From assembly GCA_933228675.1 (NCBI GenBank), contig OW121743.1, positions 62,937,118-63,001,117 on the forward strand: a stretch of 64,000 nucleotides of DNA, in the 5' to 3' direction. This document shows positions 11,925-23,960 of the stretch, one piece after another (the first letter of the stretch is position 1; every line of letters begins with the position of its first letter). Source of the stretch: Stomorhina lunata. Lineage: Eukaryota; Arthropoda; Insecta; Diptera; Rhiniidae. The notes beneath the pieces are model-generated. The model was not told the origin of the DNA. It made no database searches and saw nothing but the letters and a program-made list of their open reading frames with translations. The position numbers and the translations under genes were made by a program.

Positions 11925-12965
11925 AAAAATTAGAAAAATTTTTGAAAAAAAAAAATATAGAAACATTTTTACAAAACAAATATAGAAAACTTTTTGAACT
12001 TTTTATATAGAAAAATTTTCTATAGAAAAATTTGTATAAGAATATTTTCTATAGAAGTAAGAATATTTTCTATTAAAAAATTTTTGTAAGAATATTTTCT
12101 ATAGAAAAATTTTTGACAAAAAGATTTTTTATAGAAAACTTTTTGACAAAAAGATTTCTCTAGAAAAATTTTTCAAAAAAATTTTGCATAGAAAAATTTT
12201 TGATAAAAAATTTTTCATAGAAAAATTTTTGATAAAAAATTTTTCATTGATAAAAAATTTTCCATAGAAAAATTTTTGATACAAAATTCTTTATAGAAAA
12301 ATTTTTGTAAGAATATTTTCTATAGAAAATTTTTGATAAAAAATTTTTCTATAGAAAAATTAATAAAAAATTTTCTATAGAAAAATTTCTGATAAAAAAA
12401 TTTTCTAGAGAAAAATTTTTGATAAAAAATTTTTTATAGAAAAACTATTGATAAAACATTTTAAACAGAAAAATTTTTGATAAAAAATTTTCCACAGAAA
12501 AATTTTTGATAAAAAATTTTCCACAAAAAATTTTTGATAAAAAATTTTCCATAGAAAATTTTTTGATAAAAAATTTTCCACAAAAAATTTTTGATAAAAA
12601 ATTTTTTATAGAAAAATTTTTGATAAAAAATTTTTCATAGAAAAATTTTTGATAAAAAAAATTTTCTATAGAAAAATTTTTATAAAAATATTTTCTAGAG
12701 AAAAATTTTTCATAAAAAAATTTTCTAGAGAAAAAGATTTCTATAGAAAAATTTTTGATAAAAAATTTTGCATAGAAAAATTTTTGATAAAAAATTTTTT
12801 ATAGAAAAATTTTTGTAAGAATATTTTCTATAGAAAAATTTTTGATAAAACATTTTTCTATAGAAAAATTAATAAAAAATTGTCTATAGAAAAATTTCTG
12901 ATAAAAAAATTTTCTAGAGAAAAATTTTTGATAAAAAATTTTCTAGAGAAAATTTTTGAAAAAAA
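11925..12965. repeat. CTATAG-type AT minisatellite, block 4
   Basis: About 1 kb of the degenerate unit with CTAGAG, CATAG and CACAG variants. It starts at the last base of the INE-like element and ends at a fragment of the long-arm inverted-repeat element. Confidence 0.85.
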
Positions 12966-12968
12966 TTT

Positions 12969-13212
12969 TTCATTTCAATTTTTGGAGTTATTGCGATTTC
13001 CCCGCTAAAATTCGAGTCCTTGAAAACACGCCTAAGGATAAACAGCAAAAAAATAACTTGGGACAAAAACTGGCAAAGTAAGACATGATTTATCATTTTA
13101 AGACTTGGAAGTACTTAATAGTTAAATTTTGTTAAAATATAAAAATATTTACTTAGTTTTTTTCATATTCGAAAATTGCCAACAAAAATGTTGGGTCATG
13201 TTTGCCCCCATA
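12969..13212 (+). mobile_element. Solo arm of the long inverted-repeat element
   Basis: Nearly identical to part of the left arm at about 15090-15310 (shared runs include GAGTCCTTGAAAACACGCC and CCAACAAAAATGTTGGGTCA). Minisatellite flanks it on both sides, so the array either grew inside copies of this element or was split by it. Confidence 0.75.
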
Positions 13213-14945
13213 AAAAATTTTCTTAAAATTTTTGATAAAAAAATTTTCTCTACAAATAATTTGATATAGAAAACTTTTGATATCTTATACTTTTGAATTT
13301 TTCTATATATTTTTTATCAAAAATTTTTCTTTAGAAAAATTAATAAAAAGTTTTCTATAGAAAAATTCTGATAAAAAAATTTTCTATAGTAAAATTTTTG
13401 ATAAAAAATTTTTCAAAGAAAAACTTTTGATAAAAAATTTTCCACAGAAAAATTTTTGATAAAAAATTTTCCACAAAAAATTTTCCATAGAAAATTTTTT
13501 GATAAAAAAACTTTTTATAGAAAAATTTTTTATAAAAAATTTTTCATAGAAAAATTTTTGATAAAAAAAATTTTCTATAGAAAAATTTTTATAAAAAAAT
13601 TTTCTAGAGAAAAATTTTTCATAAAAAAATTTTCTAGAGAAAAAGATTTCTATAGAAAAATTTTTGATAAAAAATTTTGCATAGAAAAATTTTTGATAAA
13701 AAATTTTTTATAGAAAAATTTTTGTAAGAATATTTTCTATAGAAAAATTTTTGATAAAACATTTTTCTATAGAAAAATTAATAAAAAATTTTCTATAGAA
13801 AAATTTCTGATAAAAAAATTTTCTAGAGAAAAATTTTTGATAAAAAATGTTTCATAGAAAAATTTTTGATAAAACATTTTCCACAGAAAAATTTTTGATA
13901 AAAAATTTTCCATAGAAAAATTTTTGATAAAGAAAAATTTTTGATAAAAAATTTTCCACAGAAAAATTTTTAATAAAAAATTTTCCATAAAAATTTTTTG
14001 ATAAAAAATTTTTAATAGAAAAATTTTTGATAAAAAATTTTTCATAGAAAAATTTTCATAAAAAGATTTTCTAGAGAAACATTTTTGATAAAAAATTTTC
14101 TAAAAATTTTTGATGAAAAAATTTTCTGTACAAAAAATGTTGATAAAAAAATTTGTTATAGAAAAAGTTTTGAGATCTTTTACTTTTGAATTTTTCTATA
14201 TATTTTTTATCAAAAATTTTTCTATAGAAAAATTAATAAAAAATTTTCTATAGAAAAATTTCTGATAAAAAAATTTTCTAGAGAAAAATTTCTGATAAAA
14301 AAATTTTCTAGAGAAAAATTTTTTATAAAAAATTTTCCACAGAAAAATTTTTGATAAAAAATTTTCCATAGAAAATTTTTTGATAAAAAATTTTTTATAG
14401 AAAAACTTTTAATAAAAAATATAGAAAAATTTTTGATAAAAAATACGTAGAAAAATTTTTGATAAAAAATATAAAGAAAAATTTTTGATATTGAACAATT
14501 TTTGATAAAAAAAATATATAGAAAAATTAAAAAAAAAATTTTTCTACAGAAAAATTTTTGATAAAAAATTTTAAAACAAAAATTTTTTGATAAAAAATTT
14601 TTTATAGAAAAATTTTTGATAAAAATTTTTGATAAAAAAATTTTCTATAGAAAAATTTTTATAAAAAGATTTTCTAGAGAAACATTTTTGACAGAATATT
14701 TTCTAAAAATTTTTGGTTAAAAAATTTTCTGTACAAAAAATTTTGATAAAAAAATTTGTTATAGAAAAACTTTTGATACCTTTTGCTTTTGAATTTTTCT
14801 ATAAAAAATTTTCTATAGAAAAATTTCTGATAAAAAAATTTTCTAGAGAAAATTTTTTGATAAAAAATTTTCCACAGAAAAATGTTTGATAAAAAATCTG
14901 TTATAGAAAAACTTTTGATAAAAAATTTTAAAAATTTTTGATAAA
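13212..14945. repeat. CTATAG-type AT minisatellite, block 5
   Basis: About 1.7 kb. Segments of several hundred bases recur almost exactly, for example 12600-12930 against 13535-13840, which indicates block duplication on top of unit slippage. It ends at the left arm of the inverted-repeat element. Confidence 0.85.
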
Positions 14946-14957
14946 AAATATAAAAAA

Positions 14958-16130
14958 TGAGAGTATTTGCAGTTTTTGCTACATTTCGTCCATATAAGAT
15001 TTATTTGTAAATGAAAAGATAATGGAATCTAAAAGTGAACTAATGCAGCTTTCCTTGAAGTCACAAAAATTTGAAACCCATAAGACAGTTTTGGAGTTAT
15101 TGCGATTTTCCCCCTAAAATTCGAGTCCTTGAAAACACGCCTAAGGATAAACCGCAAAAAAATGGCAAAGTAAGACATGATTTATTATTTCAAGACCTGG
15201 AAGTACTTAATAGTTAAATTTTGTTAAAATATAAAAATATTTACTTAGTTTTTTTCATATTCAAAAATTGCCAACAAAAATGTTGGGTCATTTTTGCCCC
15301 CATGTCTATTAAGGGTTAAATTATTTTTTTTTATAAAAAAAAACGTAATCTTAGTGTAGAATAATTACTTGTAAGTATACTTGTAAAAATTCTCTAATAA
15401 ATAATTAATACCACGTATAAAAAAATTAACAAAATACAAAAAATCAAATTTTTCACCTTTGACCCCGGAAAAAAAGGGTTAAGTCTACCAAATTTTTAAG
15501 AAGAAAATCTGCTTGTATTTTTCATAGTATGGGTAATTTTATTCCATATAAATTTTGTTAAAATTAAACATAGATAAGATTTATGAAGCATTTACTTAAA
15601 TTATGATAAAAAAATTACTTTTTTGCGAATTTCGCCGATTCGAACAAAAGTACCATATCGACCTCAATTTTCTTAAGTTTTATTGTCTTATTTATCTTTT
15701 TTAACACACTGATGAGAAAAATTCAAATTTGTAATATTTGTTTAACAAAATTTTCGAAAAATTAAAAAATGAGTTTTGCAGTCCACCTAAGAAAAATGAC
15801 CAATTTTCGAATATGAAAAAAACTAAGTAAATATTTTTATAATTTAACAACATTTAACTATTAAGTACTTGTAAGTCTTGAAATGATAGAATATGTCTTA
15901 CTTTGCCAGTTTTTGTCTCACGTTATTTTTTTTGCTGTTTATCCTTAGGCGTGTTGTTAAGGATGCGAATTTTAGGGGACAAATCGCAATACCTTCAAAA
16001 CTGTTTTATGGATTTCAAATTTGTATGACTTCAAGGAAAGCCGCATTAGTTCACTTTTAGATTCCATTGTCTTTTCATTACAAATAAATCCTAAATGGAT
16101 GAAATGTAGCAAAAACTGCAAATACTCTCA
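14958..16130. mobile_element. Foldback-type element with ~350-bp inverted arms
   Basis: The left arm (14958 to about 15310) begins TGAGAGTATTTGCAGTTTTT; its inverted partner (about 15790-16130) ends CAAATACTCTCA. Arms share long runs such as ACGCCTAAGGATAAAC and TAGTACTTAATAG-type stretches with scattered substitutions. The spacer of about 480 bp has no recognisable gene. A solo arm is at 12969-13212 and a diverged relative lies inside 56375-57120. No target duplication was identified. It is a non-autonomous element of uncertain superfamily. Confidence 0.8.
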
Positions 16131-16250
16131 GCTACAGGTCGATAAGTTGACGAACTTGTTAAAATCGGGTTTTTGCTTTAGATACATAATTCGTAATCAT
16201 TGTATTTGTAACATAGGTTATAATACGAGGTTTTTGATCTGAGTAGGAAT

Positions 16251-16345
16251 ACTCCTCCTGAAGATGATGACCATCGAAACTGGTCGAGGAATTCTTAGTC
16301 CCCATAAACATTTTTTAGCTTTTATCAATAAATTGTCTATTACAG
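16251..16345 (+). other. Hairpin motif resembling a retroelement tail
   Basis: CTGAAGATGATGACC, then GACCATCGAAACTGGTC (a 5-bp stem GACCA/TGGTC), then an ATAAAC/TTTTATCAATAAATTG stretch. It resembles the CCTGAAGA...CCGAAACG motif that recurs near ends of several animal retroelements. No reverse transcriptase lies next to it. Confidence 0.3.
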
Positions 16346-17689
16346 TAATAAATAAAAGTAATAGACTGGGATTAAATGCAAATAATTTTTCTTTTTGAAG
16401 GATTTTAAACAATTTTGTTGGTCCAGTCTGGGTCATCGAATGAAACATGGCATAGTAAAAGGCATGAAACAGTAGTGGTTGCGTTGGTTAGAACATATTG
16501 TATAAGTCGATGAAAATGCTTTAACAAAAAAAAAATGTTTGAAAAAGAAGTGCAGGTCACAGGAATTAATGTCAGAAGAGGGAAAGAAGACCTTTGGGAT
16601 TACGACACATTAAAGCACTTTAACAATTTAATTAATGGAACATTTTTTTAAATCTCTATAATTTTATTACACTCTATAATACATTTCAGAAAAGGCATAT
16701 AAATATAGCACGAAAATTATAAAGCAGTTGCTAAGCTGAGCAAATACTCATTTGCTTTTATCAAAAAACAAAAAATCTTCCTTTTTTAGAAACTCTCATG
16801 TATGTCATTTAAACAAAACTAATACCATTACACACACATATTTATCTGGCAAATCCTTTGAAAGTTTTTAGCAGCTACTCTGTTCTTTATTTTACTTTTT
16901 TTTTGTGACATTTATTTCTTGGAAAACTATTTGTCAAAAGACTACGTTTAAAGTTTTTATGCTGATCTTTTGTAAAATATTTTCTGTACAAGAAAAAAAA
17001 CTAAAAAACAGGTAATATAATTAAGAAAATATCTTATAAACCAATTTCGGGCTAAAACTCATCTTTCTTTATGCCAAAAAAAAATTGTTGAAATGTTTGT
17101 TAGAGCGCAAAAGTGTGTCCTTTCATTTTGTTTTATGTACAATATTTGCATGAAACCAAGAACATGTGTCAAAAGTTAAATAGATCTAGTTTTGAAAGAT
17201 ATTTACATGCATAAACAGTGTGTATGTGTGTTAGTATATGTGTATGTGTATCTGAATTAGTTGTAAAAGTCTTAGTTGCCACAAAAACTCGTCATATAGT
17301 TAGTAGTTGTACATGTGACATTTGCCTTAATCTAAATATGCTAATTTTAACGAAATAACAGGAAAAACTTTAAGACATATAACAAATATATACTCAAATT
17401 TTTGAATGTATGTAAGTAACAAACACATATACATAACATTTTGTTTATGTGTAAATAAATATGTACATATTTTGATATGTGCTGGTATGCTTTTTGTTAA
17501 AATTCTACTTGAATAGAATCACAAGAATCCCTATGAAGACCAAAGGATCATAAGAAAAAAAAATATTTTTTAAAAATTACTTTCAAGTCACCAAAACATC
17601 AACATTTCTACAGCAGAAGCAGTAGCAAAAACAAAAGTTTAAATACATTTTTGAATGTCTGTGTGAAAATACCCAGCAAACATTTAAGG
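16346..17689. other. AT-rich DNA, no gene seen
   Basis: Short TG/TATG-rich runs near 17217-17250 and 17400-17480; no recognisable gene or element ends. Confidence 0.5.
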
Positions 17690-19030
17690 TTGAATTAATA
17701 AATCAATTAAGCCTATACTAAAAATTTTGAAAACAAATGTTTTCATTCAATGAAAAATTTTCTAATGAAATATTTCATTAAATGAAAAATGTTCTTATTT
17801 TTTCATAAAATGAAAAATTTTCTAAAGAAATTTTTTCATAAAATGAAAAATTTTCTAAAGAAATTTTTTCATAAAATGAAAAATTTTCTAAAGAAATTTT
17901 TTCATAAAATGAAAAATTTTCTAAAGAAAAATTTTTCGTTTTATGTAAAAATTTTTCGTTTTATGTAAAAGCTTTCTAAGAATTTTTTTTTATTATATGA
18001 AAAAGTTTCTTTAGAAAATTTTTTATTTTATGGAAAATGTTCTTAAGAAAATTTTTCAATTTTTTTGAAAAAATTCCTTTAGAAAATTTTTCATTTTATA
18101 AAAAAATTTCTTTAGAAAATTTTTCATTCAATGAAAAAATTTCTTTAGAAAATTTTTCATTCAATGAAAAAATTTTTTTAGAAAATTTTTCATTTAATGA
18201 AAAAATTTCTTTAGAAAATTTTTCATTTTATGAAAAATTTCTTTAGAAAATTTTTCATTCAATGAAAAAATTTCTTTAGAAAATTTTTCATTCAATGAAA
18301 AAATTTCTTTAGAAAATTTTTTATTTTATGAAAAAATTGCTTTAGAAAATTTTTCATTTTATGAAAAAATGTCTTTAGAAAATTTTTAGTTTTATGAAAA
18401 AATTTCTTTAGAAAATTTTTCATTTTATGAAAAAATTTCTTTAGAAAATTTTTCATTTTATGAAAAAATTTCTTTAGAAAATTTTTCATTTTATGAAAAA
18501 ATTTCTTTAGAAAATTTTTCATTTTATGAAAAAATTTCTTTAGAAAATTTTTCATTTTATGAAAAAATTTCTTTAGAAAATTTTTCATTTTATGAAAAAA
18601 TTTCTTTAGAAAATTTTTCATTTTATGAAAAAATTTCTTTAGAAAATTTTTCATTTTATGAAAAAATTTCTTTAGAAAATTTTTTATTTTATGAAAAAAT
18701 TTCTATAGAAAATTTTGCATTTCTTTGAAAAAATTTCTATAGAAAATTTTTCATTTCCATGAAAAAATTTCTATTGAAAATTTTTTATTTCTATGAAAAA
18801 ATTTCTATTGAAAATTTTTCATTTCTTTGAAAAAATTTCTTTAGAAAATTTTGAATTTTATGAAAAAATTTCTATAGAATTTTTTTCAATTTATGAAAAA
18901 ATTTCTTTAGAATTTTTTTCAATTTATGAAAAAATTTCTTTAGAAAATATTTCATTTTATAAAAAAATATCTTTAGAAAATATTTTATTATATGAAAAAT
19001 TTCTTTAGAAAATTTTTCATTTCTCAAATG
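17690..19030. repeat. 33-bp AT minisatellite array
   Basis: The central part (about 18230-18690) is a 33-bp unit of CATTTTATGAAAAAATTT plus CTTTAGAAAATTTTT. Both edges are diverged; at 17800-17935 the unit appears in the opposite orientation (CATAAAATG with CTAAAGAAATTTT). Because 33 is a multiple of 3, the minus strand gives an open frame encoding an 11-residue repeat (18292-18654); I regard that as a by-product of unit length. Confidence 0.95.
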
Positions 19031-19079
19031 AAAAATTTTCTACAGAAATTTTTTAATAAAAATTAAATATTTTCTATAT

Positions 19080-20605
19080 GATTTTTTTACTGGGATTTAT
19101 ATAAACTTTTGTAAACACACATGCTTATGTTTGTATATGTGTGTATGTATTTGTATGTGTAAACATTAAAACAATGAAAGATATGACAAAACCATTATAA
19201 AATATAATAAAAGTAAGGAAAGTTTAAATAAAAAAACTGAAAAAGTACAAAGAAAGAAAATTTTAACAAAAAATTATGTGTATTTATATAAAATTTACTC
19301 CTTTTTTAAAAATTACAGTGGACACGAAATGAAATATCTAGGACGGTCTTATAAATAAATTAAATTTTTTCACAAGAGAAGTGTAGCACATGAGTTTATT
19401 TTTTCATTTATAAACTTTTGTCAATCAAAAATATGGCAAGAAAATCTTCACAAATATAATTAAATGATCAAAATGGACATTAATGTCTCTGCAACATGTT
19501 GCCTCTAATCCCACCGTCTGGGTTTCACTACCTCCTTTTCTTTTGCTTAACTGAAATAAAGTAAAAGAAAATGAAATGTCTAGAATGTTAAGAGAATATT
19601 TTCTAAAATAACCTCAGGATATCAACTGACAATAAACTTTCATCTTTTGTCATTTTATTTATTGTTCTTAGCATTTATTCTTGGGGAGTTAATGGTGACA
19701 GTGGCAGTGGTGGTGAACAGACAAATAGTAAAGAAAAAATCTTTCTAGATAAATAGTCAAACACATTCACATATCCTAGAATGTCAGCTGAATACCCTTG
19801 TTACCACACATCATCAACAACACACACATTCTTTCATATTCATTCATGCTCACATATACACAGATACATACATCACATTTTCAGTAGAAATTCTTTTAAT
19901 TAATAACTAAGCAAATAATCATCAAAAGATTAAGGTTTTTATTAAAAAAGGATATAATATTATATTAACAACAAATAAAAGAAAGATGTTCCTTTTTTGT
20001 ACACATAATTCTAAACATGTGTGTATGTGTGTTCTTCCCATTTTCATTTTTAGCATAAGTATGTGTGCGAGTGTGTGCTTAGCTTGTGGTTAACCTTCAC
20101 TCCTTCCCAAGGAAAAGCCCTTGGTTTATTCGCTTGCAGTTAAACTCATACAAAACGCGTGTCAATGTCTGACATTATGAAAGTTTTTCATCTTTATTTA
20201 ATTTTTTTCTTTTTCATGCATTGTCATCTGTTAAAATCATTTAATATTCCCACCCTTTATTTATTTATTTTTCTTTTTTGTTTAGAACAAAAAAGTATAA
20301 GAATAAAAAAAATAATTGTTAACTTGATGAGTTTAATTATTTTGATGACTTTTCTACATGTTGAGAATTTAACTGGGTACTAGCAAATGTTTGTATTTGT
20401 TTTCTTATTTTACTGGTCCTTGTTAATTTTTAGCACATACTTGTACTTACTGATTATTTTAATATCAAGAAGTTGTAGAAGTATTAATTAATTAATACAT
20501 CTTTTAAAGCGAGGTCAGTGAACCTTGACAGAGGGAATTATGTTTTTTGTTGTTAGCAAAAAATTGTTTTAATTATTATTATACTTGTTAATAATATAAT
20601 TTAAA
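19080..20605. other. AT-rich DNA, no gene seen
   Basis: No recognisable protein, tRNA or terminal repeat. TATG/TGTG-rich short runs near 19120-19160 and 20010-20075. Confidence 0.5.
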
Positions 20606-20844
20606 ACAAGTAAGAATTTTATATTTGGCTGTGACGAATCTTTACTCACCATCAAATTGTGTTAAATTTATAAACAGATCTCACATTTCTACGGGAGTGG
20701 ACCAAATTCGAAAAAAATTGTTACGCTATTTGGTATTGTTTGCAAAATCTTTGGACTAAATTTGGATGCAGTAGCTTTATATTTCAACATTTAAGAGTAT
20801 CTAAATGGTTTATCTAGTATTCACTTTGCGCAAAATTTGGTCCT

Positions 20845-21130
20845 TTTTTATAGAAAGAGAAGCAACACTCAGGAAAATACTGCCTGTACAATTGTATATA
20901 GAGTATATACGATTTGGGTTACCTTCTTTAGAAAGGGGATAGTAGAGAAGAGGAAGGTGGTGAAAGGGAGAGATAAAGCTTTATATTATTCAACTCGGTC
21001 ACACGTACATCACGTCGGCTTACCGACGACGGAAGATGCTGCGGTAATTAATAATTTCTATAGAAATTAATAATTACAGAAAATGATGTTGCCGAGACTG
21101 GGGATCGAAACCAGGCTCAATGTGATATTA
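20845..21130 (-). mobile_element. tRNA-related short interspersed repeat (SINE-like)
   Basis: The minus strand carries CTGGTTTCGATCCCCAG at about 21090-21115, one base from a canonical tRNA T arm. A second sequence at 36395-36580 shares AGAAATTAATAATT and the GGAGATGCT-type block beside it, so this is a repeat and not a lone tRNA. It sits inside an INE-like copy. An A box and a poly-A or tail repeat were not defined. Confidence 0.45.
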
Positions 21131-21136
21131 TGCTTA

Positions 21137-21198
21137 TGTCTGTCTGTCTGTCTGTTTATTTGTCTGTTTGTCTGTTTGCTTGTTTGTCTGTCTGTCGT

Positions 21199-21239
<41 letters not shown>

Positions 21240-21258
21240 TTGTTTGTTTGTCTGTCTA

Positions 21259-21323
<65 letters not shown>

Positions 21324-21411
21324 TTGTTTGCGTGCTTGTTTGTCTGTCTGTCTGTTTGTCTGTCTGTTTGTCTGTTTGTTGCTTGTTTGTTTGTTTTTTT
21401 GTTTGTTTGTT

Positions 21412-21462
<51 letters not shown>

Positions 21463-22333
21463 GTATGTATGTATGTATGTATGTATGTATGTATGTATGT
21501 ATGTATGTATGTATGTATGTATGTATGTATGTATGTATGTATGTATGTATGTATGTATGTATGTATGTATGTATGTATGTATGTATGTATGTATGTATGC
21601 ATGTATGTGTGTATGTATGTATGTATGTATGTATGTATGTATGTATGTATGTATGTATGTATGTATGTATGTATGTATGTATGTATGTATGTATGTATGT
21701 ATGTATGTATGTATGTATGTATGTATGTATGTATGTATGTATGTATGTATGTATGTATGTATGTATGTATGTATGTATGTATGTATGTATGTATGTATGT
21801 ATGTGTGTATGTATGTATGTATGTATGTATGTATGTATGTATGTATGTATGTATGTATGTATGTATGTATGTATGTATGCATGTATGTATGTATGTATGT
21901 ATGTATGTATGTATGTATGTATGTATGTATGTATGTATGTATGTATGTATGTATGTATGTATGTATGTATGTATGTATGTATGTATGTATGTATGTATGT
22001 ATGTATGTATGTGTGTGTATGTATGTATGTATGTATGTATGTATGTATGTATGTATGTATGTATGCATGTATGTATGTATGTATGTATGTATGTATGTAT
22101 GTATGTATGTATGTATGTATGTTTGTATGTATGTATGTATGTATGTATGTATGTATGTATGTATGTATGTATGTATGTATGTATGTATGTATGTATGTAT
22201 GTATGTATGTATGTATGTATGTATGTATGTATGTATGTATGTATGTATGTATGTATGTATGTATGTATGTATGTATGTATGTATGTCTTTCTGTCTGTAT
22301 GCCTGTTTGTCTCTCTGTTTGTCTGTCTGTCAT
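21137..22333. repeat. 1.2-kb compound tetranucleotide array (TGTC)n-(TGTA)n
   Basis: 21137-21460 is (TGTC/TGTT)n, 21461-22286 is almost pure (TGTA)n with rare TGCA and TGTG interruptions, and 22287-22333 returns to TGTC-type units. It is stop-free in several frames on both strands, giving spurious YVCM- and IHTY-repeat frames. It lies inside an INE-like element at about the place of the GTCY core. Confidence 0.97.
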
Positions 22334-22940
22334 AAACCCTCGGAAATAAACCGTCTTTTCTTTTTCAAATAGTTACCGATTGTAACAATGGTTTGCACTC
22401 TGGCTGGCATTCACATACGACTTCCTTTTATTAAATTTTGTTGCTGTAGCCCTTTTCGTTAAGGCGCTATCGAGCTTTTATCTGACGGACAGACGGATAT
22501 AAACCCCCTTTTCTTTTTGTATTTTTGTGTTTCCGTTTCCTACCGATACCAGCATACCGGCTGGTATTCACATAAGACTTCCTTGCGCTAAATTTAGTGG
22601 CCAAAGCTATTACAGTTTATCATTTATTGACATTTAAGTGTATTTTAGGTGGAATTTAGGCTGTTTTTTGTATGGGAGCTATGGTTAAATTAGAACCGAT
22701 TTGAATGAAATTTTATATGCTGCCTAGTACTTATGTAAAACTTCTATATATTAAACTATATCATCATAGCTGTTATAATTTGCCATTTATTAGCAAATAA
22801 GCAATTAGCCTAGACGAGGTTATACTGGAGGTATGGTCAAATGTGAACCGATTTTGCCCGATTTCAATTCCAAGCAATGAAGAATATTTATGAGAAGTTT
22901 CAGTGATCTATGTTCTTTCGTTAAGGCTTTATCGGGCCGA

Positions 22941-22976
22941 CAACAGACGGACAGACGGACGGACAGACAGACAAAC

Positions 22977-23065
<89 letters not shown>

Positions 23066-23066
23066 T
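22941..23066. repeat. (GACA)n microsatellite core of INE-like element
   Basis: Roughly 30 GACA units with GACG and GATA interruptions near the start; about 23000-23063 is pure. Its position relative to the GATGGTGGGTATA end matches the (CAGA)n core at 4454-4550. Confidence 0.95.
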
Positions 23067-23284
23067 CGCTCAATCGTCTGAATTTCATAAGGATTCAGAA
23101 TCTTCACAATCTCCCCATTCTTTTTGATGGTGGGTATAATAATGTTTATATAATAGGTAAAAGCAGGCACCGAAAATAACTGTTATTTTAAAATTTTTGA
23201 TTAAAAAAATCAACCAGAAGGAGTTATCGTAGAACAAAACCAAAAATACCGTTTGGATGGTCTTGGTCAAAATATTTATAAGCT

Positions 23285-23590
23285 GAGATACTTTTTATTT
23301 TTTAACTTTTATTTTAAAAATCAAAAATAAAAGTTATTTTTTAACTTTTATTTTAAAAATGAAAAATAACAATTATTTTATAACTTTTATTTTAAAAATC
23401 AAAAATAAAAGTTATTTTTTAACTTTTATTTTAAAAATCAAAAATAAAAGTTATTTTTTGACTTTTAATTTAAAAATTGGAAATAAAAGTTACTTTTATT
23501 TTAAAAATCAAAAATAAAAGTTATTTTTTAACTTTTATTTTTTGAATCAGAAATAAAAGTTATTTCTTCCCTTTTTTAACGGTAATAAAG
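23285..23590. repeat. Left subterminal repeat array of the hAT element
   Basis: Six or so copies of a roughly 47-bp, internally palindromic unit built from AAAAATAAAAGTTATTTTTT and its complement. Such subterminal repeats are where hAT transposases bind in addition to the end repeats. Confidence 0.85.
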
Positions 23591-23960
23591 TTATTTTTAT
23601 ATATTTTTTTAATTTTCGAAAAACTATTTGCCTTTTGACTGAAATATTTAAAATTTTTACGTAATTATTGAAAAATGTTGGTATCATGACGGTGGCAAAG
23701 GGATCATATGGTCAAGCTTAACCGACGTTATAATTTTCTACTTATTAAGAGTAAAGTGTCTAAACAATTTATATGGACATTTTCATACAAAATATTTAGA
23801 CACTGGTTGTTCAGAGTTTAAAAAATATTATTATACCGACCTTAGTCTCACAAGTCATAATTATATACTAAAAACTTAATTTAAAAAACAATTCGGTTCT
23901 ATTCATTTTATAATATTCATTTGTATAAAAAATATATACTTTTGTATATAAAATTTTAAA

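Larger units (their letters stand above)
20606..23142 (-). mobile_element. INE-like family A element, interrupted and expanded
   Basis: Begins AACAAGTAAGAATTTTATAT and ends GATGGTGGGTATA as in the copy at 2967-4668. The homology breaks near 20840, where a tRNA-related short repeat and then a giant tetranucleotide array intervene, and resumes at about 22375 (ACCGATTGTAACAATGG). A second (GACA)n run at 22941-23066 is the regular core. A hAT element follows 21 bases after the end. Confidence 0.75.

Noticed and set aside
15711..15735. A second CTGATGAGAAAAA that looks like a hammerhead core
   Set aside because: No helix II between CTGATGA and GAAA, and no complementary flanks for helices I and III.
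18292..18654. 120-codon minus-strand frame with an 11-residue Lys/Phe repeat
   Set aside because: The array unit is 33 bp, so any frame without a stop in one unit stays open. The edges of the frame match the edges of the homogenised array.
21083..22372. Long open frames (about 400 codons) on both strands with YVCM, LSVC or IHTY repeats
   Set aside because: They lie wholly in the (TGTC)n/(TGTA)n array, which lacks stops in several frames on both strands at once. This is a property of the repeat and not of a protein.
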